Source: Baekduia soli (GTDB taxonomy: Bacteria > Actinomycetota > Thermoleophilia > Solirubrobacterales > Solirubrobacteraceae). From it: DNA of 64,000 bases. A program made the translations under genes and the position numbers. Shown in pieces: positions 52,866 through 61,570 of the stretch (positions are counted from its first letter, which is position 1; each line of letters begins with the position of its first letter). Location: the NCBI RefSeq assembly GCF_007970665.1, contig NZ_CP042430.1, forward strand, positions 3,720,001 to 3,784,000, written 5' to 3'. The notes below the pieces were generated by a model, which had not been told where the DNA came from, ran no database searches, and saw only the letters and a program-made list of their open reading frames with translations.

Positions 52866-53525
52866 GTGCTCCGGTTGGCTCGCCGCGAACCTTCAGCGGT
52901 CCTGCTCGCCGCCCAGCTCGCGGGGGTGCTCCTGTACCCGTTCATGGAGGGTCACGGCGCCGGGCGGGCGCTCTTCAGCGCGTTCGGCATCGCGATCCTG
53001 GCGCTCGTCGTGCGCGCGGTCCGCTCCTCGCCGGGCCAGACGTGGTTCGGCGTCCTGCTCGCGCTGCCCGCGACGGTGCTGCTGATCATCGAGGCCGCCG
53101 GCGGCAGCGACGCGCTGATCCCGTGGTCCTCGGGGCTGGAGGCCGTTCTGTACCTCTACGCCGCGGGCGGCCTCATCGCCTACATGCTGGCCGACCACGT
53201 CATCACCCGCGACGAGTTGTTCGCCGTCGGCGCGACGTTCACGCTCGTGGCCTGGGGCTTCGCCTACGCCTACACGGTCTGCCAGGCCGTCGACCCGCAC
53301 AGCTTCACCGCCGCCGTCGACCCGTCCTCCCCCCGCAGCTGGATGGAGCTGCTCTTCCTGAGCTTCACGACGCTGTCGAGCACGGGCCTCAGCGACGTCG
53401 TCCCGATCCGGCCGTTCGCGCGCAGCCTCGTCATGCTCGAGCAGCTCGCCGGGCTGGCCTACGTCGCCATGGTGGTCTCGCGGCTGGTCGGGCTGCTCGT
53501 CCTGCGCCGCGCCGAGGCCGACTGA
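52866..53525 (+). CDS. Putative ion channel with altered selectivity filter (219 aa)
   Basis: Membrane protein with about six hydrophobic helices. The last two flank a pore-like loop: LLFLSFTTLSSTGLSDVVPI. In potassium channels this region reads TTVGYGDxxP; here the filter is STGLSD. The overall plan (outer helix, pore helix, filter, inner helix) is kept. It may conduct an ion with different selectivity or be non-conducting. GTG 52866. It converges with the hydrolase gene, with only 3 bp between stops. Confidence 0.65.
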   Translation: MLRLARREPSAVLLAAQLAGVLLYPFMEGHGAGRALFSAFGIAILALVVRAVRSSPGQTWFGVLLALPATVLLIIEAAGGSDALIPWSSGLEAVLYLYAAGGLIAYMLADHVITRDELFAVGATFTLVAWGFAYAYTVCQAVDPHSFTAAVDPSSPRSWMELLFLSFTTLSSTGLSDVVPIRPFARSLVMLEQLAGLAYVAMVVSRLVGLLVLRRAEAD

Positions 53526-53528
53526 CCG

Positions 53529-55800
53529 TCAGCCGACCGCCCCGCCCGGACGGTTGGCCGTCGGGGCGTAGACGCGGCAGGGCTCGCCGCGCAGCGACGG
53601 GCAGGGCGGCAGCGGCGTCGGGACGGTGACGCCCGCGACGACGGGCAGCACCAGGCGCGAGGGCATCGCGGCCGAGTGCGCGAGGCGCACGGTCGCGCGC
53701 CCCCGGGGCACCGTGTCGCCGAACGCCCACACGGGCTGGTCGCCCGAGGGCGCCGAGACCGTCACGCGGATGCGCGAGCCCGCCCGGTACACGTGGCCCT
53801 GGACGTACAGCGGCACCGTGACGCGGCTCCAGCGCCCGCTCGGCAGTGCCGCGGCGTCGGCGCGGCGCAGGCTCAGCACGGGCGTCAGCGTCGCGCTGCG
53901 CGCCGCGTCGAGCTTGCGCCGGCTCGCCCGCAGCCAGCCGTTCTGCACGAACGTCTCCCCGCCGTCGGGACGCACCTCGGAGATCCCGACCTGGAGGTCG
54001 ACGTCGGGCACCGACGCCTTGATCCAGGCCTCCAGCGCCCCGCCGCCCACGACCGTCGTGTCGGCCGCCAGCGGGTCGGAGACGTAGGACAGCGACGTGC
54101 CCTCGGGGCTGGGCAGCCAGCGGTAGACCGGGGTCGCGGTCCACAGGCCGCCAGGGCCGGCCGACGTGTTGCCGATGAAGCTCGTGGCCGGCCGCGCGCC
54201 CTTGTTGTAGGTGTAGGCATCGGCGGCGGCCGTCGCGGGCGGCGCGGCCGTCAGCGTGCCGCCCGCGCCGAGGTACCACGAGCCGGCCCTCGTGCCGGGC
54301 AGCGGGTAGCCGGCGAAGGACTGCTCGAACCCGGCGAACGGGGCGCCGGGGACCGCGCCGCCCGCGCCGTTGTCGAACAGGATCCGCACGGGCGGCAGGG
54401 CCTCGAACGCGCTCAGCGCCGAGGCGTAGTCCGGCTGGGCCTGGATCGGGTCGTCGGGCAGCTGGACGTCGGGGATGCCCATCGCCGAGGAGAACACCAC
54501 GGGCGCCAGCGCCCGCGTCGCGACGGGCAGGTTGGGCGCACGCCGCGCCACGTAGAGCTCGAGGAAGTCGAACCAGCGGTTGAACGTCGCGGGGTCCAGC
54601 GAGTCGATGTGCGTGCCGTTGGTGAACGTGAACCACGCGCGCCGGGTGCCCGTGAAGTGCTGGGCGAGGTCGGGGCAGTGCCCGCCGGTCTGCTCGTCGG
54701 TGAACTGGCAGGCCAGGAACACGGGCGTGCGGATCTTGCTCACGAACGTGATCGGCGCCAGCGGATCGGCGACCTTGGGCCGGTAGTAGCGGTTGGCCCG
54801 CGTCTTGGCCAGCAGGTCGATGGCCTGCGCGTGCAGGACCTGGTTGGCCTTGCAGGTCCTGTCGCCCTGGCGGATCCGCTTCAGCGCCCAGGCTTGGCCG
54901 CCGGTGGCCGACGCCGGGCGGGCGTCGTGCACGCGGTCCTTGGCCCACGGACAGCGCGAAGCCCGTGTTGAGGATCCCGCCCGGGTACAGCGTCGTCGCC
55001 GTGTCGTCGATGACCGACAGGGGCGTGATCGCCGCCAGGCTCGGCGGGTCGGTGGCGGCCACGAAGAGCTGGCTGATGCCGCCGTAGGAGATGCCCATCA
55101 TGCCGACCTTGTGGTGCAGCACCCACGGCTGGCGTGCGACGGTCTCGATCACGTCGTAGCCGTCGAGGCCCTGCAGCGGCTCGAAGTAGTCGAACGCGCC
55201 GCCCGAGCAGCCCGTGCCGCGCATGTTGACGTCGACGACCGCGTAGCCCAGCAGCGTCGCAACCTGCGCGATCGAGCTCTCGCCGCCGTCGGGGTTGGCG
55301 TAGCCGTAGCCCGAGTACTCGATCAGCGTGGGGAACGGCCCGGCGCCGCCGGCCGCGGGCAGGTGGACGTCGATGGCCAGCTTCGTGCCGTCGCGCATGG
55401 TCAGGTAGCCGTAGCCGTCGGCCGGGACCTTCTGGCGGTACACCGCGGTGCTCAGCGGCGCCGACCGGCGCGAGAGCACCGTGAAGGCGGCCGACCGCCG
55501 GGCCGTGGCGCCCGCGCCGCGGCGCACGCGGTAGCCCGCGCCCGGCGCGACGTCGCGGAACACCGCGCCGCCCAGGCGGCCGGCCCGCTGCGCGGCGACC
55601 TGGCGGCCGCGGCGGTCCAGGAGTCCCAGCCGCGCGCCCGGCGTCGCGCCCGTGACCTGGACCTGCTCGACGCTGCCGCGCACGGTGAACGTCGCCGCGC
55701 CGGCGACGCCGGCGCCCACGGCCAGCGACGCCGCCAGGACGACCACGAGCACACCGAGCGCGCGCCGGAGAGATGGGAACGGTGTGGGCGACGGCGTCAT
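53529..55800 (-). pseudogene. CocE/NonD-type serine hydrolase with apparent frameshift
   Basis: Secreted X-Pro dipeptidyl-peptidase/cocaine-esterase-like hydrolase. A signal peptide (LRRALGVLVVVLAASLAVGA) is followed by a small beta domain, then the alpha/beta hydrolase with the nucleophile elbow GMMGISYGGISQLF. At about 54948 the frame breaks: removing one base turns FALSVGQGP into FALSWAKDR and continues through QAWALKRIRQGDRTCKANQV to a C-terminal jelly-roll ending at 53529. The rejoined protein is about 756 residues. This is an inserted base, unlike the deletions in the formamidase locus. Real inactivation or assembly error cannot be decided from sequence alone. Confidence 0.8.
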
Positions 55801-55882
55801 GGCGCCACCCTCTCACGCGGCGCTCCCGCGCGCTGGGGCCTGCGCCTGAAGGCCGCCATGGACGGCCTGTGATCATTGGGGG

Positions 55883-56941
55883 GTGAGGCCCTCCAGCCCC
55901 ACCGCCGCGACCGAGCCACCCGAGCGCCCGTCGGAGGGGCTGCCCGGCGAGTTCGACCTGCGGCGGCTGGCCGTGCGCACGGCCGAGGTCGTCGTGGCGC
56001 TCGGGGTGTTCGTCGCCATCGCCCTGCTCGCCCCCGGCCTGGGCGAGGTCCGCGACCTGCTGAGCCGCGCGTCGCCCGGATGGCTGGCGCTGACGATCGT
56101 CTTCGAGGTCTTCTCGGCCTTGTCCTACGTGTTGATGTTCCGGCCGGCGTTCTGCTCGACGATGCGCTGGCGCTCGGCGCTGGAGATCGGGCTGTCGGAG
56201 GTCGGGACGGGATCGATCATCCCCGCGTCGGGCGCGGGCGGCATGGCCCTGGGCGCCTGGGTGCTCACGCGCGCCGGGATGTCGCCGGAGACGATCGCCC
56301 GGCGCTCCGTGGCGTTCCTGCTGCTCAAGAGCTCGATCAACTTCGCCGCGGTCGTGCTCGGCGGCGTGCTCGTCTTCGCCGGGGTCCTGGGCCCGGCCCA
56401 GCCCACCTGGCTGACGCTGGGTCCCGCCGGCCTGGCCGCGCTGGTCATCGCGCTCGTCACGCTCATCCCGCGCCTGCCGGAGGGCCGGCGCGCCGCCGAC
56501 CACGAGCCGCGCGCCCGCCGCCTGTGGTCGGCCACGCGTCGCGCGCTCGTGCAGGGCACGGCCGAGGCGGGGGTGCTCCTGCACCGGCGCGACCCCGCCC
56601 TGTGGGCCGGCGTGATCGGCTACTGGGCCTGGGACAACCTCGCGCTGTGGGCGGCGTTCCGGGCCGTCGGCGTGGCGCCCGGCGTCAGCGTGATCCTGCT
56701 CGGCTACCTCATCGGCCAGCTCGGCGGGCTGCTGCCCATCCCGGGGGGCATCGGCGGCATCGACGGCGGCCTGATCGGCACGCTGATCGTCTACGGGGCC
56801 GCGGCGTCGCCGGCGGCCGCCGCGGTGCTCGCCTACCGCATCGTGCTGTTCTGGATCCCGCTGATCCTCGGCGCCGCGGCGTTCATCGCCCTGCGGCGCA
56901 GCATGACCCGCCCCGAGGGCCTGGTCATCACCGCGCGCTAG
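55883..56941 (+). CDS. UPF0104/lysylphosphatidylglycerol-synthase-like membrane protein (352 aa)
   Basis: Second stand-alone MprF flippase-like protein: GTGSIIPASGAGGMALGAWV and YLIGQLGGLLPIPGGIGGID are the conserved loops. About seven or eight helices. GTG 55883 with ggggtg context. Its TAG stop (56939-56941) is part of the CTAG duplicated by the IS481 insertion, so the element joined exactly at the stop codon without altering the protein. Confidence 0.82.
   Translation: MRPSSPTAATEPPERPSEGLPGEFDLRRLAVRTAEVVVALGVFVAIALLAPGLGEVRDLLSRASPGWLALTIVFEVFSALSYVLMFRPAFCSTMRWRSALEIGLSEVGTGSIIPASGAGGMALGAWVLTRAGMSPETIARRSVAFLLLKSSINFAAVVLGGVLVFAGVLGPAQPTWLTLGPAGLAALVIALVTLIPRLPEGRRAADHEPRARRLWSATRRALVQGTAEAGVLLHRRDPALWAGVIGYWAWDNLALWAAFRAVGVAPGVSVILLGYLIGQLGGLLPIPGGIGGIDGGLIGTLIVYGAAASPAAAAVLAYRIVLFWIPLILGAAAFIALRRSMTRPEGLVITAR
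56938..56941. repeat. CTAG target-site duplication, left copy
   Basis: CTAG abuts the left end of the IS element. Read on plus it holds the TAG of the UPF0104 gene; read on minus it holds the TAG of the transposase gene. The matching right copy is 58022-58025. Confidence 0.85.
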
Positions 56942-57906
56942 GTGTTCTGCCTCAGGTCGTTCCGAACGCGGGTGATGGGCGGCCGGTTGCCGAGCGAGCT
57001 GTGGTTCCGCTCGTTGTTGTAGTGGTGCAGCCAGTGTGGCAGCGCTGCGGCTCTGGCGTCGCTTGAGCGGTAGCGCTGTCCCAGGCCCCATTCGCGTTTG
57101 AGGGTCTGCTGGTAGCGCTCGACCTTGCCGTTGTGGCGCGGCGTGCGGGGCGCGATCGTGCGATGCCGGATGCCGTGGCTGTCAAACAGGGCGGCCAGCG
57201 CCTTGTTGTGGGTGTAGGTCCAGGCGTTGTCGGTCTGCCAGCGCTCGATGATGATGCCGTGCGCAGCGAAGAACGCGATCGCCCGCTCGGTGAAGCCGAT
57301 GACGGTGGCGGCCTTCTCGTCGCGGTGCAGCTCGGTGTAGGCCAGGCGGCTGTGGTCGTCGATCGCGCTGTGGGCGAACTCGTAGCCGACACGCTGGCGC
57401 TTCTCGGCGCCCGTGCGGTGACGGTTGCCGGTGACGGCATGGCCGGGTGAGGAGAACCGCGCGAAACGCTTGACGTCGTTTTGGATCAACGCCCCAGGGC
57501 ACGGCCACTCAAAGCGCTGCACCGCCTCTCGGGGCGCCGGCGGCTGGCGCGACATGCCGCGCCGCTTCAGACAGCGCGAGACCGTCGCGTGCGCGATGCC
57601 GAGCTCGGAGGCGATCAGGCGCGGCCCCCAGCCCGTCCGCGTCCGCGCCTGGCAGACACGGTCGTGCAGCTCGTCGCTGGACCGCGTCGGCTGGCGATGC
57701 GGCGTCGAGGGTCGATCCTGCGCCCACGCGCCCGACGCTCGCTCGGCGTCTGAGGCGTTGCGGTACCGGTCGATCCAGTACTGCACCGTCGACACGCTCA
57801 CCCGCCGACGGGCCGCTGCCTGGCGTCGAGGAAGTCCCTCGCCAAGACACCAATCAACCAGCTCGACACGCTGCCAGCTGGGCAGCCACCTACGCTTGCA
57901 CTGCAT
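56938..57906 (-). CDS. IS481-family transposase (322 aa)
   Basis: DDE-type integrase-fold transposase. The N-terminal HTH part has QRVELVDWCLGEGLPRRQAA and a second helix-turn-helix near residue 100. Catalytic residues are D144 in IQNDVKRF, D226 in WQTDNAWTY and E263 in HNGKVERYQ. The 36-residue gap between the last two is normal. All are intact, so the protein looks active. The final codons (QNT) reach the very end of the element and the stop TAG comes from the target CTAG. The start codon lies in an inverted repeat arm. Confidence 0.93.
   Translation of the reverse strand: MQCKRRWLPSWQRVELVDWCLGEGLPRRQAAARRRVSVSTVQYWIDRYRNASDAERASGAWAQDRPSTPHRQPTRSSDELHDRVCQARTRTGWGPRLIASELGIAHATVSRCLKRRGMSRQPPAPREAVQRFEWPCPGALIQNDVKRFARFSSPGHAVTGNRHRTGAEKRQRVGYEFAHSAIDDHSRLAYTELHRDEKAATVIGFTERAIAFFAAHGIIIERWQTDNAWTYTHNKALAALFDSHGIRHRTIAPRTPRHNGKVERYQQTLKREWGLGQRYRSSDARAAALPHWLHHYNNERNHSSLGNRPPITRVRNDLRQNT
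56942..56968. repeat. IS481 terminal inverted repeat, left
   Basis: Starts GTG, shares TGCCTC and CGTTCCGAACG with the right end. The inner part CGTTCCGAACG is itself a palindrome, a probable transposase binding core. Confidence 0.88.
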
Positions 57907-57975
57907 CCGGGCTGATGACCTCCGAGGCCGTTGGATCCTTGAGAAGACCCACAGCCTCTGTCTCAGCCCGGATGC
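57903..57975 (-). promoter_or_regulatory. 13-bp inverted repeat masking the transposase start
   Basis: GCATCCGGGCTGA at 57903-57915 is perfectly complementary to TCAGCCCGGATGC at 57963-57975. The transposase ATG is in the proximal arm, and ggagg sits in the loop side nearby. A transcript entering from outside would fold and hide the start. Confidence 0.75.
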
Positions 57976-57994
57976 CTCAACTTCAGCCCTCAGA

Positions 57995-58021
57995 CGTTCG
58001 GAACGTCCCGAGGCACGTCAC
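57995..58021. repeat. IS481 terminal inverted repeat, right
   Basis: Reads GTGACGTGCCTC then GGGACGTTCCGAACG on the minus strand, matching the left end at 22 of 27 positions. The CTAG at 58022-58025 follows directly. Confidence 0.88.
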
Positions 58022-58025
58022 CTAG
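58022..58025. repeat. CTAG target-site duplication, right copy
   Basis: Second copy of the CTAG found at 56938-56941. It now lies between the IS and the small gene ending at 58041. Confidence 0.85.
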
Positions 58026-58040
58026 GCGCGTCGCTGCGGG

Positions 58041-58217
58041 CTAGACGTGCTGCTCGCGGCGGGCGCGGTCGGCCAGCGCGTCGCGCAGGTCGCCGAGCTG
58101 GGCCTGGCGGCGCAGGAGGTCGAGGCGCTGCGGCGAGGTGAGCTTGGACCCCGCGAGCTTGTCCGCGACGCCGTCGAGTTCCTTGAGCACGGTGGACCGG
58201 TCGAGAGTGCGTCGCAT
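58041..58217 (-). CDS. Small helical protein (58 aa)
   Basis: MRRTLDRSTVLKELDGVADK, then SPQRLDLLRRQAQLGDLRDA and a basic end RARREQHV. Predicted two-helix protein with a regular hydrophobic pattern. No family is recognised. Natural composition, clear ATG and stop, and a position that was convergent with the UPF0104 gene before the IS arrived make it a credible gene. Confidence 0.6.
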   Translation of the reverse strand: MRRTLDRSTVLKELDGVADKLAGSKLTSPQRLDLLRRQAQLGDLRDALADRARREQHV

Positions 58218-58295
58218 GACTCAAGGGTAGTGCACCGGCGCGACGCCGCAGCACCCGGACTTGCTTTGCCGCGGCAGAGGACTAGCCTCCCCCCC

Positions 58296-58562
58296 ATGGA
58301 TGACGAGGCGATTCGCACGCTCGTGAGGCGCCTGTCGCGACCCCACCCCGAGGGCGGCAAGGTGATCGAGCGCGCCGCGGTGCTCGCCGCGGGCACCGAT
58401 GCCAACGAGGTGCTGGCGTGGATCACGGCCAACGCCGGCGAGCCCGAGGCGCAGGGCGCCGTCAGCGCCGGCCGCGGGCTGCACAGCGCCCGCGTCGACC
58501 AGAGCCGGACCGCGGCCAACCGCGCGCCGCTGCGCTACGTCTTCCCGCCCGGCACCCTGTGA
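58296..58562 (+). CDS. Hypothetical protein (88 aa)
   Basis: MDDEAIRTLVRRLSRPHPEG followed by GKVIERAAVLAAGTDANEVL and a C-terminal SRTAANRAPLRYVFPPGTL. Small alpha-helical protein, unrecognised. Its TGA overlaps the GTG of the next gene, so the two form a coupled pair. Confidence 0.62.
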   Translation: MDDEAIRTLVRRLSRPHPEGGKVIERAAVLAAGTDANEVLAWITANAGEPEAQGAVSAGRGLHSARVDQSRTAANRAPLRYVFPPGTL

Positions 58563-58780
58563 GGCAGGTGGTCGGGGTCTCCGCCGACCTCGTGGTCGAG
58601 GGCGTGGCGGGCGAGGACGGGGAGCGCTTTGCGGGACGGGTGATCGCCATGGTCTGCGACGAGGTCGCCGACCAGGCGCCGTCGGCCACGGCGACGTGGC
58701 TGCTGGTCGCCGACGACCGCCGGCCCGCGCCCCTGTGGGTGGCGATGACCGACGTGCAGGGTCAGCGCCTCGGGCGCTGA
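58559..58780 (+). CDS. Hypothetical protein (73 aa)
   Basis: GTG start overlaps the preceding stop (GTGA). Product VVGVSADLVVEGVAGEDGER, then WLLVADDRRPAPLWVAMTDV; looks like a small beta-rich domain. Unknown function. Its end overlaps the convergent UPF0104 gene by 19 bp. Confidence 0.6.
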   Translation: MRQVVGVSADLVVEGVAGEDGERFAGRVIAMVCDEVADQAPSATATWLLVADDRRPAPLWVAMTDVQGQRLGR

Positions 58781-59772
58781 GCCGCGACGGCACGCTCGCG
58801 ACCGGCCGGCACCAGCCGCACCCACAGCCGATCACCCGTCGCCCAGGCCGCGAAGCACAGGCCGCCGACGGTGCCCGTCGCCGTCGCCAGGACGCCCGCC
58901 GCGGCCGCGGCGGCCACGCCGTCGTGGCCGAGGATGAGCACGACGGCGCCCGCGCCCACGCTGGGCCCGATCGGCAGCTGGCCGAGCACGACCATCGCGA
59001 TGAGCACCGCGACGGAGTCCAGCAGCGAGGCCGGCACCCCGACCGCGTTGAGCAGCAGCCAGTTGCGCAGGATCTGCGCGAAGACGGCGACGAGGACGAA
59101 GGCCAGCAGGCGGCGGCCGCCGTGCATGCTGCGCAGCACCGCCAGCCCGCGCCACAGCGGCCGCGCGGTGCGGCCCGAGAGATGGCCGAGGCCGGCGGTC
59201 AGCGCGCCCATGACCGCGACGAGGATGATCGGCACCCACCACGGCAGCCCGAGCGGGCCGATGAGCGTGAACGACGTCAGCGCCGCCAGCCCGGCCTCCG
59301 TGGCCAGGATCGGGACCTCGGCGGCCACGAGCGTCGACACCGACGGGGCCTCGGCCGGGCACGAGCGCCGCAGCGCCGCGATGCGCGCGGCGACGCCGAC
59401 CTGGGTGTTGAACAGGCTGCCGACGTAGCCCATGCTCGACGCCCGGTAGAGCAGGCGCCGGCGCACGGTCCCGCCGGCGGCCTCGATCGTCGTATGCCAT
59501 GCCTCGCTGCGGGCCAGCAGCGCGAGGACCTGCAGCGCGGCGGCGACGGCGAGCACGCCGAGCGAGGCCTGCGAGAGCGCCGCGGTGAAGTCGGCTCGGC
59601 GGCCCGCGAGCACGACGACCAGCACCGCGGTCGCCAGCAGCGTCCCCGTGATCGTGGTCAGGCGCCGGTGGCGCCCGAGCAGCCCCCGGAGCGCCGCCAG
59701 GCGCCGCGCGACCGGCTCGATCGCCCGACGGGCGGGGTGCTCTCGCGCCGCGGACGGCGCGGCACCGTTCAT
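58762..59772 (-). CDS. UPF0104-like membrane protein (336 aa)
   Basis: Third MprF-flippase-like protein, more divergent: YRASSMGYVGSLFNTQVGVA and VVLGQLPIGPSVGAGAVVLI are the positions of the conserved loops. Eight or so helices. ATG 59772 overlaps the stop of the zinc-ribbon gene upstream (ATGA), so expression is coupled to it. The substrate is unknown, presumably a lipid-linked molecule. Confidence 0.72.
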   Translation of the reverse strand: MNGAAPSAAREHPARRAIEPVARRLAALRGLLGRHRRLTTITGTLLATAVLVVVLAGRRADFTAALSQASLGVLAVAAALQVLALLARSEAWHTTIEAAGGTVRRRLLYRASSMGYVGSLFNTQVGVAARIAALRRSCPAEAPSVSTLVAAEVPILATEAGLAALTSFTLIGPLGLPWWVPIILVAVMGALTAGLGHLSGRTARPLWRGLAVLRSMHGGRRLLAFVLVAVFAQILRNWLLLNAVGVPASLLDSVAVLIAMVVLGQLPIGPSVGAGAVVLILGHDGVAAAAAAGVLATATGTVGGLCFAAWATGDRLWVRLVPAGRERAVAAQRPRR

Positions 59773-59963
59773 GCGGAGGCGGGGACCCGCGGCGCCTCGG
59801 GCGCCGAGACCGGCGCGGCGCGGTCGCCCCAGCGGCGCGGGTCGGCGACCGTGGCGCAGCGCGGGCAGGTGTCCGACTGGCCCGGCATGGGCCCGGCGCA
59901 GTGCGCGCACAGGCGCGGGCGGTGGCGGTTGCGTGCGCCCTGGGCGACGGTATGGCTCGTCAT
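59769..59963 (-). CDS. Small zinc-ribbon protein (64 aa)
   Basis: MTSHTVAQGARNRHRPRLCA with CAHCAGPMPGQSDTCPRCAT, a four-cysteine ribbon. The tail is Pro/Ala-rich. Translationally coupled to the membrane protein that follows. No family name can be given; perhaps a rubredoxin-like or adaptor domain. Confidence 0.62.
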   Translation of the reverse strand: MTSHTVAQGARNRHRPRLCAHCAGPMPGQSDTCPRCATVADPRRWGDRAAPVSAPEAPRVPASA

Positions 59964-60082
59964 GGCTCGTCCTTCGCTGCCCCTCTGGGAGGTCGCATCG
60001 AGAGAAGAAGGGAAGAGAGCCCCCGGGCGATGTGCTGCACCCCACAGGATAGGACCGCGGGCAAGCCGCGGCGGCCGCGCGG

Positions 60083-60922
60083 TCAGCCCGCCGCGCCGGC
60101 GCCGGCCGCGGCCGGCTCGGCGATGACCTCGAAGCCCTCCAGGCCCAGCGCGCCGAAGGACGTGATGAGCGCCACGTCGACGGCGTCGCGGCCGCGGCCG
60201 ACGACGACGCGCCCTGTGCGCGGCGTGTTGTTGCGGGCGTCGAAGGTGTGCCAGCGACCGTCGAGGTGGACCTCGAACCAGGCGGCGAAGTCCATGGCCT
60301 CGGGCGGCTCGGGCACGCCGATGTTCGGGATGTAGCCGAAGACGTAGCGGGCCGGGATGTTCAGCGCGCGGCAGAACGCGATGGCCAGGTGGGCGAAGTC
60401 GCGGCAGACGCCCTGCCCGGCGCGAAGCGCGTCGGAGGAGGTCGTCCACGGGTTGGACCCGCCGGGCGTGAACTCGAGGTGGCCGTGGACGAAGTCCACG
60501 ACGGCCTGCACACGCGACCAGCCCGGCGCGAGGTCGCCGAAGCGCTCCCAGGCCTCCGTCCCCAGCTCGTCGGGCAGGCAGAACCGGCTCGGCATGACGT
60601 AGCGCAGGTGGTCGTCGGCGACGTACATGATCGGCGTCTCGGCGGCGGCCGGGTCGATCGCGTCGTGCGGTGCGGCGAGCACGACCTCGGCCGAGTAGGC
60701 GATGCGCGACCGGCCGGCGGGCACCATGAACCGCTCGCAGCGGTTGCCGTAGCCGTCGAGGTAGGCGTGGTGGGCGTCGGGGCCGTCCCAGCGCTCGCTG
60801 CGGACGGCCAGGGCGGGGTCCGCAGCGGGCGCGACCTGCAGCACCGCCGACACCGGCGCCGGCGCGTCGACGTCGAAGACGCAGCCGACGGCGAGGGTGA
60901 GCGGGGCGGGCGCGAGGGGCAT
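60083..60922 (-). CDS. Transglutaminase-like cysteine peptidase-fold protein (279 aa)
   Basis: N-terminal beta domain (LAVGCVFDVDAPAPVSAVLQ) and a C-terminal transglutaminase core. The catalytic triad is visible as Cys in GQGVCRDFAHLAIAFCRALN, His in WFEVHLDGRWHTFDARNN (second His) and Asp in FDARN. This matches bacterial transglutaminase-like proteins that may act as proteases or amidases. The gene has its own promoter region and is divergent from 61040. Confidence 0.85.
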   Translation of the reverse strand: MPLAPAPLTLAVGCVFDVDAPAPVSAVLQVAPAADPALAVRSERWDGPDAHHAYLDGYGNRCERFMVPAGRSRIAYSAEVVLAAPHDAIDPAAAETPIMYVADDHLRYVMPSRFCLPDELGTEAWERFGDLAPGWSRVQAVVDFVHGHLEFTPGGSNPWTTSSDALRAGQGVCRDFAHLAIAFCRALNIPARYVFGYIPNIGVPEPPEAMDFAAWFEVHLDGRWHTFDARNNTPRTGRVVVGRGRDAVDVALITSFGALGLEGFEVIAEPAAAGAGAAG

Positions 60923-61039
60923 CGGCCGCCGAGGATGGCACGTCGGCCCCGGCGCACCCTGGGCGCATGGGCGAGGAGCCCGGCGCAGGTCCTGGATCGG
61001 CGGTCCAGCCGCGCGGGCCCGCCGGATAGCCTCGCACGC

Positions 61040-61561
61040 GTGACCGCCCACGACCCCGCCGCCGTGCGCGACGTGCTGCAGGGACTGCAGGACGCCTTCG
61101 CCCAGGCGAAGGCGCAGCGGCTGGACGCCGTGCGCCGGCTCGGCCGGCTGCGGCCCTCCGGCGGTGACGACACGGCCCGCCGGGTCCTGGCCGAGGCCGT
61201 GCTGCGGCGCGAGGCCGCCGACGGCGGGGACCGTCCGCTGTCGCAGCGGCTGGCGGTCGTCGCGGCCGAGGCCGGTCGTGCCCGGGCCGCCCGGCGCGAC
61301 CTGTCGGGCGACGCGCCGGCGCTCGCGCTGGCCGACGAGATCGACGCCACGTGGACGGACGCCTTGGCGACCGGCGACCGCCTCGCGGCCGGCCTGCAGG
61401 GCCGCGCCGACCCCCCGCTGGCCGCGGCGTTCGGGGCCTACGTGGCCGCGTTGCGCGCCCTGCACGAGCTCGATCCCGGCGCCGGCGCGGCGACCGTGGG
61501 CGCCGCCGTCGACGGCTACCACGCGGCGCTGGCGACGCTGGAGCGCGCCGCCGGGCTCTAG
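61040..61561 (+). CDS. Hypothetical helical protein (173 aa)
   Basis: Starts GTG, MTAHDPAAVRDVLQGLQDAF; alanine- and arginine-rich throughout, all-helical, with a possible DinB-like bundle shape but no metal ligands visible. I do not recognise the family. Natural codon use and position 10 bp before the hydrolase support it. Confidence 0.55.
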   Translation: MTAHDPAAVRDVLQGLQDAFAQAKAQRLDAVRRLGRLRPSGGDDTARRVLAEAVLRREAADGGDRPLSQRLAVVAAEAGRARAARRDLSGDAPALALADEIDATWTDALATGDRLAAGLQGRADPPLAAAFGAYVAALRALHELDPGAGAATVGAAVDGYHAALATLERAAGL

Positions 61562-61570
61562 GGTCTGACC

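Larger units (their letters stand above)
56942..58021 (-). mobile_element. Complete IS481-family insertion sequence (1,080 bp)
   Basis: Bounded by 27-bp imperfect inverted repeats (56942-56968 and 57995-58021, 22 of 27 positions matching, including CGTTCCGAACG) and by a 4-bp CTAG duplication. It contains one transposase gene on the minus strand. CTAG-centred sites are known preferred targets of IS481-group elements. Everything needed for movement seems intact. Confidence 0.93.
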
